Below are positions 35,857 to 45,786 of a stretch of DNA of 58,765 nt, one piece after another; position 1 is the first letter of the stretch, and every line of letters starts with the position of its first letter. This DNA is from Candidatus Gastranaerophilales bacterium (GTDB taxonomy: Bacteria > Cyanobacteriota > Vampirovibrionia > Gastranaerophilales > Gastranaerophilaceae). The notes below the pieces were generated by a model. It was not told the DNA's origin. It worked only from the letters and a program-made list of their open reading frames with translations, and ran no database searches. The translations under genes were made by a program, and so were the position numbers. The stretch is from NCBI GenBank assembly GCA_944326685.1, contig CALVEV010000033.1:1-58765 (forward strand), read 5' to 3'.

Positions 35857-36495
35857 TTATAATAACATTCTATACATTAATAATTTTTGGATATTTTCTT
35901 TTGGTAAATACATTAACCCTGTTATTTTAGGTGATAATATATTTTTTTCTTCTTTGAGCCAATTGTTCATTATTAAGTTTTTGTTTTTATCTGCAAATCT
36001 AAATCCTAGTTTATAGAAAAATCCTGCTGATGAAGTTTCATTATCTGTTATTTTTACATTTATAATTAATCTTCCTTCGGTATCTTTGTCTGTCATCGAT
36101 TTTTCTAACAAGCTTTTTACTGCTTTTGTTCCCTCTCCTTTGTGCCGGATAGGAGAGGATATATAATCTATTTCATAACAGCTTTTTACGTAATAATCGT
36201 GACTCTCATCTGGGATTTTAAATGTTACAAGTTTATATTTAGATGTGAGCTGCATTAATTTCTCTACGTCTGTTTTAGGAACTTTTATATCTGATATATA
36301 GTCTTGAGGAATTTCACCTTTTATTCTATATTTTTCGTGCTTCCTTATTTTATGATACTTTATTGTACTTTTAGGGATTTCAATGGCTTTTTCTTCATCC
36401 TGTTTTTTAGGAGAACGGCGTATTATTGCTGTGCCCCCAACTTGTGATTGCACCCCTGAGCCTATTGTTAAAATTTCTCCAGATGAAAGTACCAT
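35857..36495 (-). CDS. GNAT-like acetyltransferase domain protein
   Basis: A 212-residue protein, ATG at 36495 with GAGG upstream. The middle reads YEIDYISSPIRHKGEGTKAV, a GNAT acetyl-CoA-binding loop of the RxxGxG type, followed by SAGFFYKLGFRFADK, the conserved GNAT C-terminal strand-helix. The first 70 residues are low in conservation. Substrate unknown; the gene lies 10 bases upstream of the small membrane-protein gene and probably shares its transcript. Confidence 0.65.
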   Translation of the reverse strand: MVLSSGEILTIGSGVQSQVGGTAIIRRSPKKQDEEKAIEIPKSTIKYHKIRKHEKYRIKGEIPQDYISDIKVPKTDVEKLMQLTSKYKLVTFKIPDESHDYYVKSCYEIDYISSPIRHKGEGTKAVKSLLEKSMTDKDTEGRLIINVKITDNETSSAGFFYKLGFRFADKNKNLIMNNWLKEEKNILSPKITGLMYLPKENIQKLLMYRMLL

Positions 36496-36625
36496 TTCAA
36501 CCTCTTTTTCCCCAGTAACTTATATATATATAAAGTTTTTTTTGTAAACTTTTTTGATATAATGTAAACTTTTGTAACTTTCACTGATATGTTTTTGTTA
36601 AAATGTTTGTAAGAGGTAATTACTT

Positions 36626-37711
36626 ATGAAAGATATGTTAGATAAAATTCTTCAAATTGAAAAAAATTATATAGAATTAGGTGAAAAATTGTCTGATCCT
36701 GCGATTATTCAGGATTATAATAAATTCCGTGATTTATCAAAGCAAAGAAAATCTATGGAAGAAACAGTGAATCTTTATTATAAATGGAAAGAAGCAACTG
36801 ATGCGATTGCGGATGCGAAGGATATGATTCATTCTGAATCTGATCCTGAAATGAAAGAGTTCTTAAAAGCTGAAATGGAAGAAAACCAACAAAAAATCGC
36901 AAAGTATGAAGAAGATATGAAAATTCTTCTTCTTCCTCGTGACCCTATGGATGACAAAGATATTATGTTAGAAATTCGTGGTGGCGCAGGTGGTGATGAA
37001 GCTAACATTTTTGCCGGTGACTTAATGAGAATGTACATTAGATATGCTGACAAGCAAGGTTGGCAAACACAAATTCTTTCCAAAACCGATTGCGAAGCAG
37101 GTGGTGTGTCTGAAGTAATTATTTCTATGAAAGGTGATAGTATTTATTCTCGCCTAAAATATGAATCAGGTGTTCACCGTGTTCAAAGAGTTCCTCAAAC
37201 TGAATCTCAAGGTCGTGTGCATACATCAACTGCAACTGTTGCTGTTATGCCTCAAATTGAAGGTGTTGAAGTTGAACTTAATATGAATGATGTTGAAATC
37301 ACAACAGCTCGCTCAGGCGGTGCAGGCGGACAAAACGTTAACAAAGTTGAAACTGCGGCTCGTGTTTTCCACAAGCCTACAGGAATTATGATTTTCTGTA
37401 CTGAAGAACGTTCTCAATTACAAAACAAAGAACGTGCTCTAGAAATCTTGAAAGCAAAATTATATGATATGGAACTTCAAAAACAAAATAAAGAAATTAC
37501 TGACTTAAGACGTTCTCAAGTTGGTACTGGTGATAGAAGTGAACGTATCAGAACTTACAACTTCCCTCAAGGACGTTTAACTGATCATAGAATTAACCAT
37601 AACTTGAATGTTTGGACTGTTATTGATGGTGAGTTAGATGAGCTTATTAATTTATTAGTCGAATATGACCAAAAATTAAAGCTTGAAAAATTAGCTGAAT
37701 CTGCACAATAA
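36626..37711 (+). CDS. prfA: Peptide chain release factor 1
   Basis: A 361-residue RF1 that ends translation at UAA and UAG. The peptidyl-hydrolysis motif [16 protein letters not shown] lies near residues 228-243, and [20 protein letters not shown] precedes it. Full length. It heads prfA-ylxR-infB. Confidence 0.97.
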   Translation: MKDMLDKILQIEKNYIELGEKLSDPAIIQDYNKFRDLSKQRKSMEETVNLYYKWKEATDAIADAKDMIHSESDPEMKEFLKAEMEENQQKIAKYEEDMKILLLPRDPMDDKDIMLEIRGGAGGDEANIFAGDLMRMYIRYADKQGWQTQILSKTDCEAGGVSEVIISMKGDSIYSRLKYESGVHRVQRVPQTESQGRVHTSTATVAVMPQIEGVEVELNMNDVEITTARSGGAGGQNVNKVETAARVFHKPTGIMIFCTEERSQLQNKERALEILKAKLYDMELQKQNKEITDLRRSQVGTGDRSERIRTYNFPQGRLTDHRINHNLNVWTVIDGELDELINLLVEYDQKLKLEKLAESAQ

Positions 37712-37727
37712 AATAATGAGGGTTTCT

Positions 37728-37967
37728 ATGAAATATAGAAAATGTGTAGGCTGTGGCGAAATTAAAAATGCCGATGATATGATGAAAATAACCAAAAATC
37801 ATATAAATGGAGAGGTTATTATTAACCCAAATTCAAAAATATTTGGTAGATCAGCATATCTTTGTTATAATAATCAATGTATAGAAAATGCTTTGAAAAA
37901 AAATAAACTAAATAAGGCCTTAAAGACCGCTGTAAATCTGAAAGGAATTTTAAATGGACAATATTAG
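37728..37967 (+). CDS. ylxR: YlxR-family RNA-binding protein (DUF448)
   Basis: A 79-residue protein starting at the ATG at 37728 with a GAGGG ribosome binding site. The signature RKCVGCGE and a later GRSAYLCYNNQCIENALKKN define DUF448/YlxR, a small nucleic-acid-binding protein found beside nusA or infB. It overlaps the infB start by 14 bases. Confidence 0.9.
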   Translation: MKYRKCVGCGEIKNADDMMKITKNHINGEVIINPNSKIFGRSAYLCYNNQCIENALKKNKLNKALKTAVNLKGILNGQY

Positions 37968-40425
37968 AGTTAGTGAACTTGCCAAAGAATTAGGCTTAAC
38001 AAGTAAAGAGGTAATTGAAAAATTTGCTCAAATATCTATTAATGTTAAGTCGCACTCTAATACTGTTACTCCTTTACAAGTTTCTAAATTAAAAGATTTT
38101 ATTGCCGATGGTTCTAAAGTTCCTAGTAAAAAACCAAAGGCATTTATTGTTAAAAAGGCTAAGGCTAAAACTGAAGAAGTTGAACAACAAAAAACAGAAG
38201 ATACTAAACCTGTTGCTAAAGAAGAAGTTAAAAAAGTAGAAAAAACTGCTGCTCCAAAATCAGGAATTGAAGTTGTTAAGCCTGCTGCACCTAAAAATAG
38301 GTTAGAAATTGTTAAAAAGGCTCCTATCAAAAGAGTTGAAATAGAAAAAGTTAAAAGACCTCAGCAAAATAATGCTGATAAAAAAACTGAAAATGCTGAA
38401 AAGAAACCTTTTAACAAAGATAAAGGTGATAAAGTTAAAAAACCTATTGAAAGACATATTATTCCACAAGATATTTATGAAAATAAAGGTTTCAGCAAGA
38501 AAAAAGGTGATAACAAAAAGAAAACTAAAGATTTTAATTCTAAAAAAGAAGAACAAGAAAGAATTTCTTTAGAAAAAGCTGCAGCACAACATCATAAGAA
38601 AAAAGTTCAAAAAGAAGAAGAAGTTGAAAAAGTTACTTCTATTGTTGTTAACAAAGCTATGACTATTAGTGAATTAGCTGATAAAATTAAGAAAACTCCT
38701 GCGGAAATTGTTAAATTCCTTATGTTCCAAGGGGTTATGGCAACAGTTAACCAATTAATTGATGTTGATGTTATTAAAAAAGTTTGTGCAGAATATGAAT
38801 TAGAAGTTCTTGATGAAGATTTAGATGCTTATATTGAAGAAGAACTTCAAAAAGAAGAACAAAAGAAAGTATTAACAGAAGTTGATAAAAAACTTCTTAA
38901 ACGTAGAGCTCCTGTTGTTAGTATCATGGGACACGTTGACCACGGTAAAACAACTTTATTAGATAGTATCAGAGCTTCTAAACATAAAATTGTATCAACT
39001 GAGGTTGGTGGTATTACTCAATCTATTGGTGCTTATACAGTTTATCTTGATAATAATAAAGAAAAGAAAATTGTATTTGTTGATACTCCTGGTCACGAAG
39101 CATTTACCGAAATGCGTGCCAGAGGTGCTAAAGCTACTGATATCGCTATCTTAGTTGTTGCTGCTGATGACGGTATAATGCCTCAAACAATTGAAGCTAT
39201 TAACCACGCAAAAGCCGCTGATGTGCCTATTATTGTAGCGGTTAACAAAATTGATAAGCCAGGAGCTGATCCTGATAGAGTTCTTCAACAATTAACTGAA
39301 CACGGTCTTATCCCTGAAGAATGGGGTGGTGACACTATTACAGTTAAAGTTTCTGCTCTTCAAGGGACAGGTATTGATGAATTATTAGAATATATTTGGA
39401 TTCTTGCTGATATTAAAGACCTTAAAGCTAATCCTAAAGCTGAAGCATCAGGGGTTGTTATTGAAGCTAACTTAGATAAAGGTAAAGGTCCTGTTGCAAC
39501 ATTATTAGTCCAAAATGGTACTTTAAGAGCTGGTAATTGTGTTGTTGTTGGTACTGCTTGCGGTAGAATCAGAGCTCTTTTATCTGATAGTGGTGAAAGA
39601 ATTCAAAAGGCTGAACCTTCTACTCCTGTTGAAATTTTAGGTTTATCAGAAGTTCCTCAGGCTGGTGAATATTTTGAAGTTGTTCAAAATGAAAAAGAAA
39701 TGAAGAAAATTATAGCAGAAAGACAAGAAAAAGAACGTGATAAACGTCTTGATGCGATGTTACCTGCTCATATTAGAAAAGAAGCTGTTGCAGGTGATGA
39801 TAGTATTCCTCAACTTAACCTTATTATCAAGGCTAATACTCACGGTTCTGCTGAGGCTGTTTCTCAAGCTATTGCTCAGTTGGAATCTAAAGAAATTTCT
39901 ACTAAAATTATTCACGTTGGTGTTGGGGAAATCTCAGAAGCTGATGTTATGTTAGCGGCTGCATCAGGTGCTATTATTCTCGGGTTTACTGTTAAAGAAG
40001 ATTCTAATGCTTTAGCTGCTGCTGATAGAGAAGGTGTTGTTATCAAGAAATATGATATTATATACCAAATCTTAGAAGATATTGAAAAAACTATGATTTC
40101 TCTATTATCACCAGAATTGAAAGTTGTTTCTGTTGCTAAAGCTGAAATTAGACAAGTATTTACTATCGGTAAAACTATCAAGATTGCTGGTTGTTACGTT
40201 ACTGAAGGTAAGGTTAATCGTAATAACACTGCAATTATCAGAAGAAATGGTAAAGAAATTTTCAAAGGTAATATTGACCAGCTTAAACGTTTCAAAGATG
40301 ATGTTAAAGAAGTTGCTCAAGGCTTTGAATGTGGTATTTCATTCGTTAAATTTAATGATATTGAGGAAGGTGATATCATTGAATTTACTAAGACTGAAGA
40401 AATCGAACGTTCTGAATTAGGATAG
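37954..40425 (+). CDS. infB: Translation initiation factor IF-2
   Basis: An 823-residue GTPase that brings initiator tRNA to the 30S subunit. An IF2_N domain is at residues 1-50, then a lysine/glutamate-rich linker to about 225, a second IF2_N domain, and the G domain with GHVDHGKT near 327, DTPGHEAF and NKID. Domains II, III and IV follow. Full length. Coupled to ylxR by overlap. Confidence 0.98.
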   Translation: MDNIRVSELAKELGLTSKEVIEKFAQISINVKSHSNTVTPLQVSKLKDFIADGSKVPSKKPKAFIVKKAKAKTEEVEQQKTEDTKPVAKEEVKKVEKTAAPKSGIEVVKPAAPKNRLEIVKKAPIKRVEIEKVKRPQQNNADKKTENAEKKPFNKDKGDKVKKPIERHIIPQDIYENKGFSKKKGDNKKKTKDFNSKKEEQERISLEKAAAQHHKKKVQKEEEVEKVTSIVVNKAMTISELADKIKKTPAEIVKFLMFQGVMATVNQLIDVDVIKKVCAEYELEVLDEDLDAYIEEELQKEEQKKVLTEVDKKLLKRRAPVVSIMGHVDHGKTTLLDSIRASKHKIVSTEVGGITQSIGAYTVYLDNNKEKKIVFVDTPGHEAFTEMRARGAKATDIAILVVAADDGIMPQTIEAINHAKAADVPIIVAVNKIDKPGADPDRVLQQLTEHGLIPEEWGGDTITVKVSALQGTGIDELLEYIWILADIKDLKANPKAEASGVVIEANLDKGKGPVATLLVQNGTLRAGNCVVVGTACGRIRALLSDSGERIQKAEPSTPVEILGLSEVPQAGEYFEVVQNEKEMKKIIAERQEKERDKRLDAMLPAHIRKEAVAGDDSIPQLNLIIKANTHGSAEAVSQAIAQLESKEISTKIIHVGVGEISEADVMLAAASGAIILGFTVKEDSNALAAADREGVVIKKYDIIYQILEDIEKTMISLLSPELKVVSVAKAEIRQVFTIGKTIKIAGCYVTEGKVNRNNTAIIRRNGKEIFKGNIDQLKRFKDDVKEVAQGFECGISFVKFNDIEEGDIIEFTKTEEIERSELG

Positions 40426-40677
40426 GTTTACTTGAATAATATCGAAAAATGTTGTAACATGAATATAGTTAAGTTTGAGTATAACAATTTCCTTTAAACT
40501 ATATCTATGACTTGGATTTAGCTAGGTAAAACCCCTAAAAGCATGTATTCATAACTGTTTACATGTTACAAAATGTTAACAATAAGAATCAAAAAAAGCA
40601 ATTTTTCTATTTGTATATACTTTATATATATATATAATAGATAAATTGAATTAGAGAATAAAAACGGAGAACAGGGT

Positions 40678-40968
40678 ATGGCACCTATAACATTTGGTAG
40701 CATGACAATGGCTGCCAGTCTGCCAAAGGCCTTAAGAACATCAAATGATCAAGGAATCGGATTTATTCAACAAATGAATTCCACATTTACCGCAGATCAA
40801 GTAGATGGACAACAACAAGGACCACAAGGTAAACTAACAGCAGATGTCGCAAAAGAGTATCAAGGCATTAGAGCAAGTATGGCTGAGCAACCACAAAATA
40901 GATCTTTGCTTGGCAAGATAGCTGATTTTATTGTTAATAAGAAAATTAACGATGCCGCACAAGTTTAA
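40678..40968 (+). CDS. Hypothetical small protein
   Basis: A 96-residue, glutamine-rich, soluble protein, unrecognised. The ATG is preceded by CGGAGAACAGGGT. The 252-base gap upstream is AT-rich with a TATAAT-like box near 40633 and no gene. Followed by a terminator, so it is monocistronic. Confidence 0.55.
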   Translation: MAPITFGSMTMAASLPKALRTSNDQGIGFIQQMNSTFTADQVDGQQQGPQGKLTADVAKEYQGIRASMAEQPQNRSLLGKIADFIVNKKINDAAQV

Positions 40969-41036
40969 TTAATTTTAGTTTTAAAGTCTATTTACAACCG
41001 ACTTAACATTTGTTTACCGTTTTTATTCTATTATAT

Positions 41037-41064
41037 AAGGAGCCTCAAAAGGGCTCCTTCTTTA
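41037..41064 (+). terminator. Rho-independent terminator
   Basis: An 8-bp stem, AAGGAGCC with GGCTCCTT, a seven-base loop and a T-rich tail. The rest of the gap to 41268 holds a TTGACA-like box near 41148 and an ACGGC/GCCGT inverted repeat near 41205-41240, but no gene. Confidence 0.75.
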
Positions 41065-41268
41065 TTGTTTAGCCTGTTTACATTTCTTCATATCTAATTA
41101 AATGAATTTAGATGTAAATCTATTTTAATATTTCTTCTCTTTTTTTTGACACATGGTGTATGATTCTCATGTACTTGATTTAATCAACAAAGTTTTAAGT
41201 AACGGCGTATGATTTTATCCCTATAGAGTACAGGCCGTGTTATGCAAATTTTTTGAGGAGGAAGTTTT

Positions 41269-41631
41269 ATGAGGCATTGTTGTGCATTCAAACCTATGGA
41301 TATTTGGTTTATTTCTGATGATGATAGATTCTCGCAAAGAGAGTTGTCATTTGGGATTTGTCCTATTTGTAATAAACCTTTGGCCGTATTAATTCAATAT
41401 GATTCTATTGGAAATTGTTTTACTTCTATTAAAAAAATTGGATATGCGGCACAAGAATTTGTTGATTCTTTGAAGGGGTTTGTTTATTCTTCTATGTCAA
41501 AAATTAACAAGATGAAGTTTAAATCATCTACTTATAAGTGGGTGTATGGGGTTAATAAACAAACTAAGGATAAAACAAAACAATATGCTAAGGATTTTTA
41601 TGGAAATGTTGTTTTGGTAAAAGAAATTTAA
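41269..41631 (+). CDS. Hypothetical zinc-ribbon-like protein, first gene of phage module
   Basis: A 120-residue protein. Cysteines CC at residues 4-5 and CPIC near 35 suggest metal binding. The C-terminal half is basic. Excellent GAGGAGGAAG ribosome binding site. Unrecognised; placed at the left edge of the phage structural genes. Confidence 0.6.
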   Translation: MRHCCAFKPMDIWFISDDDRFSQRELSFGICPICNKPLAVLIQYDSIGNCFTSIKKIGYAAQEFVDSLKGFVYSSMSKINKMKFKSSTYKWVYGVNKQTKDKTKQYAKDFYGNVVLVKEI

Positions 41632-41760
41632 AGTTATATTTTTTGGCATAAATTATCTTCTTTCTTTTTTATTATTTTTTGCTGTTCTCATTTGGGATTG
41701 TCTATTTATCCTTTCTCTTTCCTTTGGCAATCCCTTTTTTTTTATTGTTAGGAGTTTTAT

Positions 41761-42147
41761 ATGAAGGTTATTGTTCCAAGTGATAATGAGTTTGATTTTT
41801 ATGCTTGTCGAAAATTATATTTAAAGAACAAAAAATCAATAGGTGATGACGCATCATTTAATTTTATTATTCAAAATACTTTTTTCTATTCTTTTTATGA
41901 TGATAGAACTCTTGTGGGGTGTATTTATCTTTATCAAAAAAGAGAAAAACTTTTTATGAATGGTTTTGCTAAAAGAGGGTTTCATAAGTTTAATATTGAG
42001 GCTGTTCAGAAAATATTAAATTGGTTTAGCTGTGATATTTATGCTGAATCTTTTAGAAAACCTGCCATTCTCGTGCTTTTGAGGTGCGGGTTTAAGAGAA
42101 TTAAGAATTCTCTTTTCGTTTATTACAATACAAAGAAAGGAAATTAA
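41761..42147 (+). CDS. GNAT-like acetyltransferase, phage type
   Basis: A 128-residue compact protein. LVGCIYLYQKREKLFMNGFA resembles GNAT strands 3 and 4, and FRKPAILVLLRCGFKRI is the typical helix 4-strand 6 end. Short GNATs of this kind are frequent in podoviruses before the portal. Substrate unknown. It lies one base from the next gene. Confidence 0.6.
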   Translation: MKVIVPSDNEFDFYACRKLYLKNKKSIGDDASFNFIIQNTFFYSFYDDRTLVGCIYLYQKREKLFMNGFAKRGFHKFNIEAVQKILNWFSCDIYAESFRKPAILVLLRCGFKRIKNSLFVYYNTKKGN

Positions 42148-42148
42148 T

Positions 42149-42793
42149 ATGGGTGGATCTTCTTCTAAAAATTCTACTACTCAAAATACTACATTAGGGA
42201 ATACTACTACTAATAATCCTTATGTAACATCTACTACTAATAATTCTGGTACTAATACTAAATTCCAAGATGGAACTGCATTTAGTACAATTTATGATAA
42301 TGTTAATAAAAATATTGGCTCTTTATTAGATCAATATCTTAATCCTACATTAAATTCTACTACTAATCAGGCTAAATTAAATAGTTTTCAAAATACTTTA
42401 AATTCACAAATGAAAACTAATATGGAAAATAATATTGTTAGTCCTTTAACTCAAAGAAATATGGTTCGTTCAAGCCAAGCTACAGATATGTATAATAATG
42501 CGGCTAATCAGGCAGCTCAGCAAACGGCTAATTATGCGAATGAATTGTTAGCTAATTCACAAACGGATACGGCTAATGTGATTAATAATCTATTGAATGC
42601 TTATTTACAAGGATACAATGTTATCAGTAATAACCAAGCTCAATCGCTTAATACAAGTCAAGCGAATGCTACTCAAACTCAAAATTCTACAACTAACAAT
42701 AAGGATTCATTACTTGCTTGGATGAATTTCCTTAATAGTTGGAAGAAAACTGATGCTGATATTATTTCAAGTTTTATGGGTAAAGGGAAATAA
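42149..42793 (+). CDS. Asn/Thr/Gln-rich protein, putative virion or ejection protein
   Basis: A 214-residue low-complexity protein beginning MGGSSSKNSTTQNTTL, rich in asparagine, threonine and glutamine, with a helical middle (about 75-165). Phage proteins with an MGG-Ser start and this composition are often minor virion or DNA-ejection proteins. No firm family match. Strong AAAGGAAAT ribosome binding site. Confidence 0.55.
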   Translation: MGGSSSKNSTTQNTTLGNTTTNNPYVTSTTNNSGTNTKFQDGTAFSTIYDNVNKNIGSLLDQYLNPTLNSTTNQAKLNSFQNTLNSQMKTNMENNIVSPLTQRNMVRSSQATDMYNNAANQAAQQTANYANELLANSQTDTANVINNLLNAYLQGYNVISNNQAQSLNTSQANATQTQNSTTNNKDSLLAWMNFLNSWKKTDADIISSFMGKGK

Positions 42794-42798
42794 ACTAA

Positions 42799-43140
42799 TT
42801 AGTTTTTGTATATTGTATTTCCAAACTTTTGGTAGGTTGTACCGTCTGATGAATAAGTTGTATTCCCAAATCTTTGGTAGGTTGTACCGTCTGATGAATA
42901 AGTTGTATTTCCAAACTTTTGGTAGGTTGTACCGTCTGATGAATAGGTTGTATCTCCAAATTTTTGGTAAGTTGTTCCGTCTGAACAATAGGTTGTATCC
43001 CCAAATCTTTGGTAGGTTGTTCCATCTGATGAATAGGTTGTATTACCAAATGTTTGGTAGGTTGTTGTTCCATAACTGATTGAATGGGTTATTCCTATAA
43101 CTAGTGCTGATAAACATAGAACTTGTGATAATTTTTTCAT
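42799..43140 (-). CDS. Secreted protein with 15-residue tandem repeats
   Basis: A 113-residue protein with a Sec signal peptide (MKKLSQVLCLSALVIGITHS). The mature part is six repeats of about 15 residues, TTYSSDGTTYQKFGN. Tyr/Asp/Gly-rich beta-like repeats of this sort can form a surface-exposed ladder. It is the only minus-strand gene among the phage structural genes, suggesting independent expression as a cargo (moron) gene. Its 3' end lies 5 bases from the previous gene. Confidence 0.75.
   Translation of the reverse strand: MKKLSQVLCLSALVIGITHSISYGTTTYQTFGNTTYSSDGTTYQRFGDTTYCSDGTTYQKFGDTTYSSDGTTYQKFGNTTYSSDGTTYQRFGNTTYSSDGTTYQKFGNTIYKN
42815..43075 (-). repeat. 45-bp tandem repeat (six units)
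   Basis: Six 45-bp units in the coding region of the secreted repeat protein, with few differences, mostly silent or in the Gln-Arg/Lys and Asn/Asp positions. Confidence 0.9.
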
Positions 43141-43217
43141 AATTTCTCCGTTTCTGTTTTTATTCTAGCATATTTTTTGAAAATTTAATCAGTATGTTTA
43201 CCCGATGAGTGATTAAT

Positions 43218-43538
43218 ATGAAAAAATCTAAAAAAATAAAAAATATCCAAGATTTTGATAAAACCGAGATTAATTGCAGGCATGTTAATTTATTTAATAT
43301 TGCTCTCGATTCTGTTGAGGTCTTGCTTAATAATTTTCTTGATGAGGTGAAAGATTATAAAGAAAATCCTTTGGAGTTATCAAAAAATATGATTGCGACA
43401 TTGGATTTTCTTATATCTGCTATTTCTAAAATCCAAAAGGGGCAAAGGATTGCTCTTAATTTGGATAAGGATACACCTCTACAGGATACTGAACCTCAAA
43501 TTAATGTTATTGAGGGAATTGATTATTCGAAAATTTAA
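43218..43538 (+). CDS. Phage protein upstream of portal (possible small terminase)
   Basis: A 106-residue helical protein starting at the ATG at 43218. The segment LDFLISAISKIQKGQRIALNLD resembles proteins found just before terminase or portal genes in podoviruses, some annotated as small terminase. Its stop overlaps an ATG upstream of the portal start. The large terminase expected between this gene and the portal is absent. Confidence 0.45.
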   Translation: MKKSKKIKNIQDFDKTEINCRHVNLFNIALDSVEVLLNNFLDEVKDYKENPLELSKNMIATLDFLISAISKIQKGQRIALNLDKDTPLQDTEPQINVIEGIDYSKI

Positions 43539-43552
43539 TGAAAGGACTTGTT

Positions 43553-45424
43553 ATGTCATTTGAATATTTAATTGATAAAGATAGTAATGTTAAAACTCTT
43601 TCGAAAGATAACGAAAACAGTCTTGTCAAAATGATTTCTGAAAACTTCAAAACTTATAACGATAAACGTTCATCAAATATTGATAAGGCTAATGCTCTTA
43701 TTGATGAGATATTTTTCAAAAAGAGTTTTACTAATAAATCGTCTGATAAAAATACTAATTGGAAATCTAAAATTAAAATGTGTAAAGTGTTTATGCTTTA
43801 TCAAACATTAAAGGCTTTTATATGGCGAAATGTTTATTCTAATGTGAATTCGATGTTTGATGTTTCTGGCGAAAATCAAGATAGCGATAATTCTTCTAAT
43901 AAACAAAAAGCTATGCTTGTTGATATTTTAGAGAAAATGAATTATCAAAAAACTTGTGATACGGTTATCGATAATGCTCTATTATATGGAGAATTGATTT
44001 CTTTTACGGCTTGGAAAAAGAAGTATGAAGAATATAGAAGACCGATTGAGTTTTTTAAGGATTTGTTCTCAACTGATTTTGAAAAACTCCCAAGAATTAT
44101 TGACGCTATATCAAAGGGGAAAAATTATTGGACTGATGAAAGACAAATTTATGATAACCCTTTTGTCTATCCTGTAAACCCTGCAAATTTAGTTTTTGAT
44201 CCTTCGCAAAAAGATAACTGGGATGAATGTCCTAAAATTTATCGTTCGTTTAAAACTCCACAAGAAATTATTAGCAATCAATTATATAAAATTGATAAAA
44301 TGACGGCTGATAATATCAGAAATATTGTGAAAACATCAGGTGATACAAACATCGCTAACAAAGATGTTAAAAGAATGTTTGATGAAGTAACCGATGGAGA
44401 AACTGTTGAGGTATTAGAGCATTGGGGAGATTTAAAACTTCCTGATGGGAATATTCTTAAAAACTGGCATGCTGTTGTTGTTGCAAGAAAATTTCTTGTA
44501 AGATTCAATAAAAACGAAAGTATTATTAATCCGTTTACTTATGGTGCTTTTCTTACTGATCCGGAAACAAAAAGAGGTATTAGCCCATTGTATTCAATTC
44601 TTTCTATTGCTCATTCTCAAGAAGATTTGTTTAATAGAACATTGAATATGCAGGCATTATCTGAAAATCCACCTCTTCTTGCTCCTGAAGGGTTTTTCTC
44701 TCAAGAAGAAATTAACCTATACCCTGGGAAAATTATTGAATACGGTGATAATCTTTCTCCAACGGCTGCGTTTAAACAGTTGCAGTTTGAGCATACTGTA
44801 TTCTTGAACGATATTACTTTCTTAGATAGTTTGATGTCTGAAGTTTCAGGCATATATCCAAGTATGATTGGAACAGATGAATCTTCAACTAAAACTGCGA
44901 CAGAAATTACTACAAAAACTCAAGGTCAAATGACCAGATTGTCTATGCTTTTGGATATTATTAATCAATATTTGATTATTCCTGATGTGAAAAATGTTGC
45001 CAAACTTTGTGCTGATTTCAAATCAGGGGTAGAAACACTATTTATTAATAAAAACAACCAAAAGGAGATTGTTGAAGTTGATGATTCGGTTCGTCAGGCT
45101 GATTATAAATATACTTATTCTGATAGAACTATGATTAATGAAAAATCTTCTAAGGCTGATTTGTTAATACAAGCAATAGATAGATTCTCGCAAAAAATTG
45201 AACTTGATTTGCCTGAAATATTTATTTGGTACTTCGAACAAAAAGGTGTTGAAAATCCTGAGAGATTTTTGGGGCAACAAATGAATCCTGTTATGCAACA
45301 AGTTCCTAATAATCCAGCTCAACAGCCACAAGCCATTGCTGATATATTGGCTCAACAACAGGCTGTAATACCTAATCAGGAATCTAATCCTGATGTTCAA
45401 GAAGTATCACAACAAGAGCAGTAA
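43553..45424 (+). CDS. Phage portal protein
   Basis: A 623-residue portal, the dodecameric DNA gate at the capsid vertex. ATG at 43553 with GAAAGGA upstream; an earlier in-frame ATG at 43538 is less likely. Portal-like features are the early WKSKIKMCKVFMLYQTLKAF, the beta-rich centre (FVYPVNPANLVFDPSQKD), the crown/stem region (TYGAFLTDPETKRGISPLYS, SEVSGIYPSMIGTDESSTKT) and a Gln/Asn/Pro-rich C-terminal tail. Closest in style to podovirus portals of the P22/crAss-like kind. Appears intact. Confidence 0.82.
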   Translation: MSFEYLIDKDSNVKTLSKDNENSLVKMISENFKTYNDKRSSNIDKANALIDEIFFKKSFTNKSSDKNTNWKSKIKMCKVFMLYQTLKAFIWRNVYSNVNSMFDVSGENQDSDNSSNKQKAMLVDILEKMNYQKTCDTVIDNALLYGELISFTAWKKKYEEYRRPIEFFKDLFSTDFEKLPRIIDAISKGKNYWTDERQIYDNPFVYPVNPANLVFDPSQKDNWDECPKIYRSFKTPQEIISNQLYKIDKMTADNIRNIVKTSGDTNIANKDVKRMFDEVTDGETVEVLEHWGDLKLPDGNILKNWHAVVVARKFLVRFNKNESIINPFTYGAFLTDPETKRGISPLYSILSIAHSQEDLFNRTLNMQALSENPPLLAPEGFFSQEEINLYPGKIIEYGDNLSPTAAFKQLQFEHTVFLNDITFLDSLMSEVSGIYPSMIGTDESSTKTATEITTKTQGQMTRLSMLLDIINQYLIIPDVKNVAKLCADFKSGVETLFINKNNQKEIVEVDDSVRQADYKYTYSDRTMINEKSSKADLLIQAIDRFSQKIELDLPEIFIWYFEQKGVENPERFLGQQMNPVMQQVPNNPAQQPQAIADILAQQQAVIPNQESNPDVQEVSQQEQ

Positions 45425-45777
45425 TTACTGCTCTTGGGGGTAGGGGTAAATGGGAGTAAATGGGGGTAAATAGAATTGCGTCATTACGAGGAACATTTTG
45501 TTCCGAAGTAATCTAATACATATAAGAATTTTATTTTCTGATTTCTTAGTCACTTAATCACTACAAAATCAGATTGCTTCGCTTTGCTCGCAATGACGCC
45601 CCCAATATTTCTATACGGTTCGCAGAACAAGTTCTGACTCACCTGCCTCTACTTCGAATGATACTCAATCATTCTTGTAGAGTTCTTCCCTACCCATTTA
45701 CTCCCCTCCCCCCATTTACCCCTGTTATCACAGTTTTATTTTTATATGTTTAATAAGTTATACAAAGCTGAAATTGT
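45425..45777. repeat. Intergenic repeat cluster between portal and scaffold genes
   Basis: GGGGTAAAT-type motifs open the region at 45436-45471 and ATTTACCCC-type motifs close it near 45693-45720, in inverted orientation. Between them lie the palindromic element at 45478-45599 and two short hairpins (AGAACAAGTTCT near 45624; GAATGAT with ATCATTC near 45656). No gene is supported. Confidence 0.75.
45478..45599. repeat. Palindromic dispersed element (GCGTCATTACGAG ... CGCAATGACGC)
   Basis: The ends are inverted repeats: GCGTCATTACGAG with CGCAATGACGC, and inside them GAAGTAATCT with AGATTGCTTC. It also contains a GGAACATTTTGTTCC hairpin. A 31-bp fragment of the right end recurs at 27454-27484, and the CACTTAATCACT part recurs in the 59-bp repeats there. 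Confidence 0.8.
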
Positions 45778-45786
45778 ATGTGTTAT

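Noticed and set aside
38028..38556. Minus-strand frames inside infB
   Set aside because: They follow from biased codon use (Lys/Glu-rich linker) of infB; no ribosome site or recognisable product.
42753..43079. Plus-strand repeat ORF opposite the secreted repeat protein
   Set aside because: Only the minus-strand frame has a signal peptide and a promoter-like upstream region; the plus frame is a by-product of the 45-bp repeat.
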